NCBI GenBank assembly: GCA_008973525.1
Contig: WACJ01000402.1
Location: 372,001 to 436,000 of the forward strand
Source: Stenopsyche tienmushanensis
Lineage: Eukaryota; Arthropoda; Insecta; Trichoptera; Stenopsychidae
DNA length: 64,000 nucleotides
Reading direction: 5' to 3'
Under the pieces are notes generated by a model. It made no database searches and had not been told where the DNA came from. It saw nothing but the letters and a program-made list of their open reading frames with translations. This document shows positions 57,414 to 64,000 of the stretch, piece by piece. Positions within the stretch are counted from its first letter, which is position 1, and every line of letters begins with the position of its first letter. The translations under genes and the position numbers were made by a program.

Positions 57414-57762
57414 GTAAGTTTTCTATGACTTTTCATCTTTAAAAACTTTAAACGCGTTTTTCTCAAAACGACATTTTTGCACCTGGCGTAGGTGATTTTT
57501 AAAAAATGGCTAAGCGTATCGACTTCAAATTTTAATACGATACTAAGCACTATTATGGCTATCGTCCGTGTCTCCAAGTTGTTGATATTTAGATTTTAAC
57601 TTATAATTTCACCTCATTTATGGTGCAAAAAATGTGTGTTTTTCTCTCTCTTTTACAAAAAACGCCGCAATTTTGTCAATTTTCAATGAAATAAAAAAGT
57701 TGAGGTACCTGCGATAGGGACAGTTACCTAGATTAATAAACTATTTGAATTTTCTATTTCAG
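57414..57762 (+). other. probable intron (349 nt) of the transposase gene
   Basis: Donor AAAAG|GTAAGT at 57414 and acceptor TTTTCTATTTCAG ending at 57762. The intron falls where the reading frame would otherwise meet TAA, and splicing keeps the frame (AG|A). Confidence 0.55.
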
Positions 57763-57844
57763 ATCACCAGGAGAGCCCACAGTACCTACGCCAGCAGAAA
57801 ACTTTTATTTTTATTCGCTTGATTTTTTTGTCATAAATATATAA
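57763..57844 (+). pseudogene. Mutator-like-domain transposase, exon 2
   Basis: After splicing, the frame reads SPGEPTVPTPAENFYFYSLD then FFVINI and stops at TAA 57842-57844. About 27 codons. Similarity to known proteins cannot be judged by eye; the evidence is the splice sites and the preserved frame. Confidence 0.4.
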
Positions 57845-57999
57845 ATAAATATTTTTGATCATCAAAAAAAATCTTTTGTCCTTCTCCTTAAATATGCCTT
57901 TAAGATAGAAAAACATTCGTTTAATTATATGCTATAGTTTCAGAGAAAAAAATTATCGAAAATATGCCTTTTTTTACGCGTTCACATTGGAATACCCCC

Positions 58000-58003
58000 T
58001 TAA
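58000..58003. repeat. TTAA target site (right)
   Basis: TTAA immediately outside GGAATACCCCC. Confidence 0.7.
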
Positions 58004-58041
58004 TTTGGGTTATCGATTTATACAATCATACTATGCACTTA

Positions 58042-58105
58042 AGACACTCTCTCCGTCTCTGTTTCTTTCCGAACTCAACGTGCAAAAATGCTCTTTCTGA
58101 ATCAT
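58042..58105. repeat. MITE family A fragment inside a mariner relic
   Basis: CTCTCTCCGTCTCTG, then AAAATGCTCTTTCTGAATCA, as at 13-114 and 55828. Without its end. Confidence 0.45.
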
Positions 58106-58164
58106 TGAAATTCGATCGTCAATACGCGACAATACTTATCAAATGGTTATGGACCTAAATTAGG

Positions 58165-58425
58165 ATACTTTATTGCATCCTACATATTTAACAGATTTGG
58201 CACCTTCAGATTACTATCTGTTAATAGAACATTTTTTAAGAGAAAAAAAATGTTATCATCGAATGAGATAGAATCGATCATATCCGATTTTTATAAAAAA
58301 AGGGGAGATTTTTAATTTAATCAATAGATTAAACAAGGTTATAGATAACAATGGAAATTATTTTGTATAACAATATTCACCAAACATTGATAAAACCGAC
58401 GTTAATATTGGGTTCACCTAATACA
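58165..58425 (+). pseudogene. mariner family M2 relic, C-terminal part
   Basis: LHPTYLTDLAPSDYYLLIEH then FLREKKC. After a frameshift: SNEIESIISDFYKK and NRLNKVIDNNGNYF. This is the mariner C-terminus, and the DLAPSDY motif carries the last catalytic aspartate. It is followed near 58400 by GTTAATATTGGGTT, the same right end as at 24.96 kb. Together with 56283-56410 it is one mariner copy split by the TTAA element. Confidence 0.7.
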
Positions 58426-59159
58426 ATATAACGCAATTTGATATTAATTTGTATCACATTAAATGTCGTTTATTTCATATGTTTTTTATTCTCCCTTGGG
58501 AAAATACAATCACCCCATCATATTTCACCCTCGAACTATAATAGCACGGATGACTAGTAATTTATATCATTAATCTCTTGAAAATCAGTTTCAATATCGA
58601 ATTGTAATAATGTTGCATAGCTTAACACACTTTAGTCGGGACAAATAGTAATACGTCTCTTCGCCATCATTATTGTAATGCGAAATAAGTAATTTGCTTA
58701 TAATTACTATCAAAATTATCACATTGAGCGTCATTATAAGGACAAAATATAAGATTTTAAGACGCGATGATAAAAACATGATGTTTGTGTACTTTTAAGA
58801 ATATCATTCAAAAATAAAGTATGTATTATAATTGTTCGCTAGAATTTTAAGAATAACATTTACCATGTATAGTTTAAAAGCAGTAAACATTTATTTTCTT
58901 TCTCTTAATCGATCGATGCAATTATTTATTCAAAGTATTCGGTATTTTGGAAGTTATATCAATTCTTACATGATCTTATCGCACGCGGTGCGCAAATTTG
59001 TCCGCCATAACGATAAGTTAACCAGCGTAAACGCCCGATTAAAGTGTGTTAAAGGTACAGACTTTCTTAATTAATATTATATATTGATAGGAGATATTCA
59101 AAATTATCATTTTACAATAGTATACATATGTTCCAAGAACTTGTTCAAGAAACATGGAT
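58426..59159. other. no recognised feature
   Basis: AT-rich. An 80-codon plus frame (58832-59074) without motif. Confidence 0.5.
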
Positions 59160-59470
59160 TATATAGGGTCATCCAAATGCAAGGCTTAGATGTCAGCACT
59201 GTGGTCATGACTAGGGGTCCCAATCGAGCATTCGATATTCGAATATATTCACACAGACAGTTCGTGTAGCACCCATTTGTCCAGCATTTTTATCTTCCCT
59301 ATTTCGACATTATTTTTGCCCTTTTCGAAGTATTCTTTCACAAATCGATCTTTCTCCGAATGCTTTAAATTAATATTCCAATTCATAGAATTCCTTCCTT
59401 CATTTCCGAGAAAACGCATTTCATTTCATTAGCAAATGGAATCATAGGCGTCACATTTGGATAACTGTAT
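59160..59470. mobile_element. probable Tc1-like MITE (about 310 bp)
   Basis: The left end TATAGGGTCATCCAAATGCA and the right end GGCGTCACATTTGGATAACT are imperfect inverted repeats of about 28 bp. Both match the Tc1-like terminal sequence at 13584-13617. The interior is non-coding. Target duplications are not clear. Confidence 0.5.
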
Positions 59471-60618
59471 TTTCTAAATTTCAGACTTTAACAGGTTGCG
59501 TATCAAATATCTTTGAAAAAATGGGCCTCAAGAGGACGCATAGGCAGCGATGGTAATTATTCTGATCCTTTCAGGACAAACGTGCCCATTTTACGAGCAG
59601 GACGCAGTAAAATGAGGCGTCCTGTCGACATGTCAACGCCCCTCTTCACCCGTAGAAAGACGCGGTCGTCACATAAGGAGGGTGGCGTGACTTATTAGAG
59701 CCCTAAAACAGGAAGTGCCCTCGCTGGGAAGACACGTACGCCGCGAAGGATACTCTCCTCCGTCCTCCTCCTTTGCATGTTTCATAAAATAAATAATATA
59801 AAATTCGAGACGAAATAAATCACGGTTGGAATTCGATATGCAACAACAGAGGTAGGATTTTCGACCGACGTAACTCGACTTAATACCGGGAAGCTTAAGC
59901 CGCAACGGCCGCAAAACACTAAACACAAACCGAAAGGGTTAGTAATACCCAGACACATAAACCCAATGAATTATATAAACCGGAAAATGCAACGATCTAA
60001 CCCGGGAGGAGAGCGAAAATATACCGACATACATCTCCCGAAGGACTAATGGAAGGGGGCGGAATAGACTGTATTTATTGCGTTGCTTAATAATAAAGAC
60101 GCAAAAAACTGCCGAAAACAACAAAAAAGTTGAAACATTTAAATAACCAAGCCGTTATGAGATTCCGTCGAAGGGTGAAAAATCGGCGGATCACAAATGG
60201 CCGAATTGAATAATTTCTTTGTGCGACATGGCGAATTAGAAGGGTAGCTCTTCGCAGGGGTTCGAGAGGCGTTTCAGTTCACTGAACCAGCAGCTATCAT
60301 CCCTGTGGAGTTTATTTGTAATAATAGCATACTTGCAAAAAGACGCGAATTGATTTTAGAGGGGATTTTATTATGTGACGAACAATGTGAATAAATATTA
60401 TAACTCACTGAAACTGAGTGCAAATCGTTAGCTGTTTCAATGTCTTATGTGTTCGAGGGCAGGGCAATCACAATAATGACGTCTACTCACCATCGTTAAA
60501 AAGACTATTTATTTATTTCAAACATAACAAATTCTATGTAAGAATGAGCCAAAAATGAATGCATTTAGAAATATTGAAGCAAATTTTGGGATCCTTAGAC
60601 ACTTGAGATGCTGAGAAT
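59471..60618. other. no recognised gene; GC-richer 59.57-59.78 kb
   Basis: Frames of 61-85 codons without motifs. The GC-richer stretch is unexplained. Confidence 0.4.
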
Positions 60619-60985
60619 ACTCAATAAGTTCGTAGGATGACATACAATTGACATTCTTAACATGATTACCTTGAGAAAGAAAAAAACATCAATAGCAAAT
60701 ATTATACAGTGTTATTGGTGTAATTGATGGAAGAAATTGGGGAAAAACGACCCCGAATGAAGAAGAAAAAAAGTGCTCTTTCACCAAGACAATGCACCGT
60801 GTCTCACAAGTCGTTCGTAAAAATGGCATAATTGCATTTTGAATTTGAACGTTAGATAGGCGTTGGAATGAATGTATCGCTCTCGAAGAAGATTATGTTG
60901 ATGAATAAAGTGGAATTTTGCCTAAAATTCGTTGTCAATAGTGGCGCCAATTATGAATATGTCATCCTACGTACTTATCGAATGA
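60619..60985 (+). mobile_element. deleted mariner with terminal inverted repeats (about 367 bp)
   Basis: The left end AATAAGTTCGTAGGATGACA and the right end TGTCATCCTACGTACTTATC are inverted repeats of 25 bp with three mismatches. In between, 60738-60845 reads EKRPRMKKKKVLFHQDNAPC then HKSFVKMA and HFEFE, the mariner motif LFHQDNAP.H with a catalytic aspartate. A non-autonomous element that kept a slice of the catalytic domain. Confidence 0.7.
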
Positions 60986-61874
60986 TGTGTTGTATCTTCA
61001 TTGAAGTTTATCTAATTATATCGAATCCTTTTAAGTTTTAAACACGAGATAAAAAGCGAGCGAATGAATAGACGTATTGATGTGCTCAGGTGCATAGGTA
61101 GTGTATGCACACTTCAGTGGACGCTATGAATAGAGCCGACTACGACATACGACACACATCATTGATAAATTTACGCTGAAATGTATGCGGTTAAATTCGT
61201 TTTTCTAGCGTACGTGTCAAGCACCTCTATAGGGGATGAGAAAGATGAGACCGAGACGCTATATGCCTAGGGAATATGAAATGACATCCGCCGGAATGGC
61301 GGAACCGACGACGACGGAAGAAAGAAGTAAAATTGGGAAATAAACTCGTTGTTTACCGCTCGGCTCCGCGATGAAGATCGCATCACGGAGGGGTTGCAAA
61401 TGGACCGTGAATTGCACGAAAGGAGCCGAATGGTGATGGCACCAATTTCACCGTTCGTTTGCATCGCGTCATAAAAGATGTGCAACCCCCACAAAAAAAA
61501 GATGGAAGGCATCCAAAAATAAGCTCCGATCAAAGGCAAACCGGGATGCTGTACTCAAATTGTGACGTTGCTAAAAATCCCAACGGAAATTCATTTTTGC
61601 GGCCCAAAAGCAAACCCTCCGGATCGCAGACGGCTTCGCAAACACCCCCAACCGGGGGGATCGAGTCGGTATTTGTAATTAGCGAGCGGACACCCACAGG
61701 GTTAGTTAATGCTGGTCGAAAATTGAGAACCGAGGCAACGTTCAACCCCCAGTGGCGGCGGAATGAAATTCAATTACTACCCTACCTTTGTAAGGAATTC
61801 AGAACTGGTTCTGCCTAAGCGGTTAGATATGTAGATGGATCAATCAAATTTGCTTGGGGAAAAAAACTAATATT
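60986..61874. other. no recognised gene; GC-richer 61.25-61.8 kb
   Basis: A 119-codon plus frame (61459-61818) starts without an ATG and overlaps minus frames of 90 and 71 codons. None is recognised. Confidence 0.4.
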
Positions 61875-61960
61875 AACCCTTTGATAAGCATGCACTCGAG
61901 TGATCCAGACAGTGTGCACGTACATAGTCCGTGCAACGCTTTACATTGGTCTATTTACAG
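61875..61960 (+). repeat. piggyBac-type MITE left-end fragment
   Basis: TTAACCCTTTGATAAGCATG then CACTCGAGTGATCCAGACAG, the left end of families A/B with intact TTAACCC. The right end is not found nearby. Confidence 0.6.
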
Positions 61961-64000
61961 AGATAAAAACAAATCTATGAAATTTAACGTCGTTCGATCC
62001 AAATGATTTTTGGATTCATTTCAACAAAGGGATGAAAACAGACATTGACGAATTGTATAATTGAACACCCCACTATCTATACATCAGGATTACCTTTATC
62101 GCTTGACAAAGTGAACAGAAACGGTACTAGGGATCATCACTAATGTATGCTATCATCGAAAGCTTTATCGGGTTATCCAAAGCCATTCAATTTTTCTAAT
62201 TAAACCCTTCTATCCGCCCACAGTTCTCATCCATCTTTCATCCATCCTGCTTATCACTGCCGTTTTTCTCTCTATACATATCAACAGACGCTATCTATAT
62301 ATTATCCTTTTAAAACACCTTTTATTCCTAATCCGACTTAATAGACTAACGCATGATAAATCTATTCATTAACTTGCTTACATACTGAATATTATAATCA
62401 ATGCAATTAATGTATTATTTATACTAGATATAAACATACACACACAGCGAGTTTAGAGATATTAGATGTATTGATAAGTCCTTGCCGATTTTGATAGTCG
62501 TCTTTTTGAGCTCAATTTGTGTTCAGACACAGTGTTGTAAAATGTCAAAGCACAAAACCGACCAACATCACATTCAAGATGAATTGACAAACAATAGATA
62601 TTAATGAAATAAATTGTTTTGTAAGATTTTATAAATAAAATAAATTAATTCGTTAATTGTTAAACAATCGGCAAAGACTTTTCGATACCCCTAATATTAA
62701 AAATGACGTAAAATGTTCTTTGACTTATTTTATTGTCTAAAGGCAACTTGTGTGTCCTAAGCATATGCATATATACCACATGCTATCCTCCGGGATGATT
62801 TATGACTTTTAAGCATTTCTTGTTCGGGATTATCATATTATAAAATTGATTGTTTTTTAGGGTTGTCTCAATTTACTAAAAATAACAGCTTTTCACACGG
62901 CATTCTGACCAATACATCCTAAAATAGATTCAGTTACATAGCATTCAATGGGTAACCCTAAAGCCCTCTGTTGAATTTATTAAAAATAAAATGCAAAAAC
63001 TAAGATTCGTTTAATATGTGAAAAAATGTTTGGATTTACGGATATGTTTCCCTATCATAATAATTTTAAGGTATTAAGAAATATTTTTTTTTCTACGAAA
63101 AAATATAGTGGCTCACCGGTGAGTCGCTGTCGTTTAAATGATTAAAGTATCGTAATATTTATGAAATACTATTTGGATCGTTCACAATTTGTCTAGCATG
63201 TGGCCCTTCATACAATAGTAACATATCATCTGAGTTTCTCCATGGTCGATATCGTTCGACTTCAATTTACCAGCAATAAATTACATTGCGTTTCTCCCGC
63301 TTCAAAAAAAGGCAAACAGGGAATGTATCAACGTCAACCTCAACGCAGGGGGAAGATTTAGGATTTAGTCCGCGGTACAAATAGAGACCCAAAAAAAGGG
63401 TTCCAAATGGTCGTGTATGGACACGGGCTTAATGAGTTAAAGCACATCCAGATTTACATTAAGGTTGCAGCCGAGCACGTGTGATCCGAGACCTCGACAG
63501 ATAAACACACACGAGACCTGTGATATAACCGGTTATCATCTCATCTCGCACTCGATCGGCATAGGAAACGGTTCTGGTCCGATCCAGCCCCGTGCAATAG
63601 CGACGACGTATATATTTTTGCGTTTCTACATCGCCGGCACAGATCTGACCGCGGATAAAGTCGGCGATAATAGCATTTTTACTAGACGAAAACTAGTTTC
63701 GCCCGATATTGGCACAGTGGCGCAAGCTTAATAATGTAGGTATCTGGGTTCGGTGGTACAAAAACTGGAGCCGGTTCCCCTGCCGTCCGAGACACCATAA
63801 CACGTTCGATAAGTCGAGCCCTGGCACGCTAACTTAGTCGGTCCTAATTGCTGCTCACCCATCGACCCTGATAGTGTGAAGATCGACTCTTGCGATCGAG
63901 ACGAGATCGCTTCCAGGCAGTCGTTAAAACATCAACCAATCGATCAGTTGAACCGAAACAAAGTCGCCGGACCGCAATGAGTCGAAATGAAAGTAGTTTT
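61961..64000. other. no recognised feature; GC rises after 63.4 kb
   Basis: AT-rich to about 63.3 kb. 63.44-64.0 kb is clearly GC-richer and holds an 88-codon plus frame (63465-63731) without motif. It could be the edge of a gene or regulatory island continuing past the window. Confidence 0.4.

Larger units (their letters stand above)
56411..57999 (+). mobile_element. Kolobok-like TTAA element (1589 bp)
   Basis: Terminal inverted repeats GGGGGTATTCCAATGTGA and TCACATTGGAATACCCCC are identical over 18 bp and flanked by TTAA. The interior encodes one decayed transposase gene on the plus strand with an apparent intron. TTAA duplication, GG start and this transposase type together suggest the Kolobok superfamily. 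piggyBac shares TTAA, but its transposase is different. The element lost its 5' coding part and the central catalytic region. Confidence 0.7.

Noticed and set aside
61459..61818. 119-codon open plus frame
   Set aside because: Starts at TTG, with overlapping antisense frames and no recognised motif.
1..64000. CRISPR arrays, operons, phage or bacterial genes
   Set aside because: No regularly spaced direct repeats and no long adjacent frames; all recognisable coding remnants are eukaryotic transposons.

Overview
The window is eukaryotic nuclear DNA, most likely from an arthropod and probably an insect. It is AT-rich, has no operon-like packing and no long open frames. Its recognisable content is almost entirely transposable elements of kinds common in insect genomes: mariner/Tc1, hAT, piggyBac, Helitron, a Kolobok-like TTAA element, pogo/Tigger traces and one LINE tail. 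I found no intact host gene, no rRNA or tRNA gene and no CRISPR array. The host signal is weak: one convincing isolated exon on the minus strand (28613-28668), a coding-like minus-strand tail (17491-17627) and an orphan 125-codon frame with a signal-peptide-like start (43609-43986). The window may therefore lie in a very long intron or a gene-poor interval.

Layout. 1-12.4 kb holds mariner relics (2.08, 4.54 and 6.33 kb), piggyBac-type MITE pieces and two copies of an unclassified repeat called R1 here (7.07 and 10.1 kb). 12.4-13.6 kb is a Tc1-like transposase relic split by a 910-bp hAT element with a perfect 8-bp target duplication. 15-25.8 kb has a second MITE family, a mariner N-terminus, a CENP-B/Tigger-type fragment next to a second hAT copy, a mariner catalytic-core relic and one intact 264-bp piggyBac-type MITE. 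28-35.5 kb has the candidate host exon, a LINE tail, a third hAT copy inserted in a third R1 copy and a decayed fourth hAT copy. 35.5-49 kb is sparse: mariner and MITE relics, a GC-rich island, a compositionally odd block (45.75-46.47 kb) and a piggyBac remnant.

49172-54790 is the most informative region: two Helitrons joined head to tail with no spacer. Both carry the same disabling lesions and the same nested MITE. The second copy has lost about 0.9 kb through a junction that carries an inverted fold-back. 56411-57999 is a compact element with perfect 18-bp terminal inverted repeats and TTAA target duplications. It encodes a decayed, intron-containing transposase of the insect 'Mutator-like transposase domain' type and sits inside an older mariner relic.

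How the parts relate. Nothing forms a pathway. The elements record a history: old Tc1/mariner and R1 layers, then hAT, Kolobok-like and MITE insertions into them, and a Helitron duplication that happened after the Helitron had already lost its coding capacity. All family names rest on motif recognition from reading, not on a database search.
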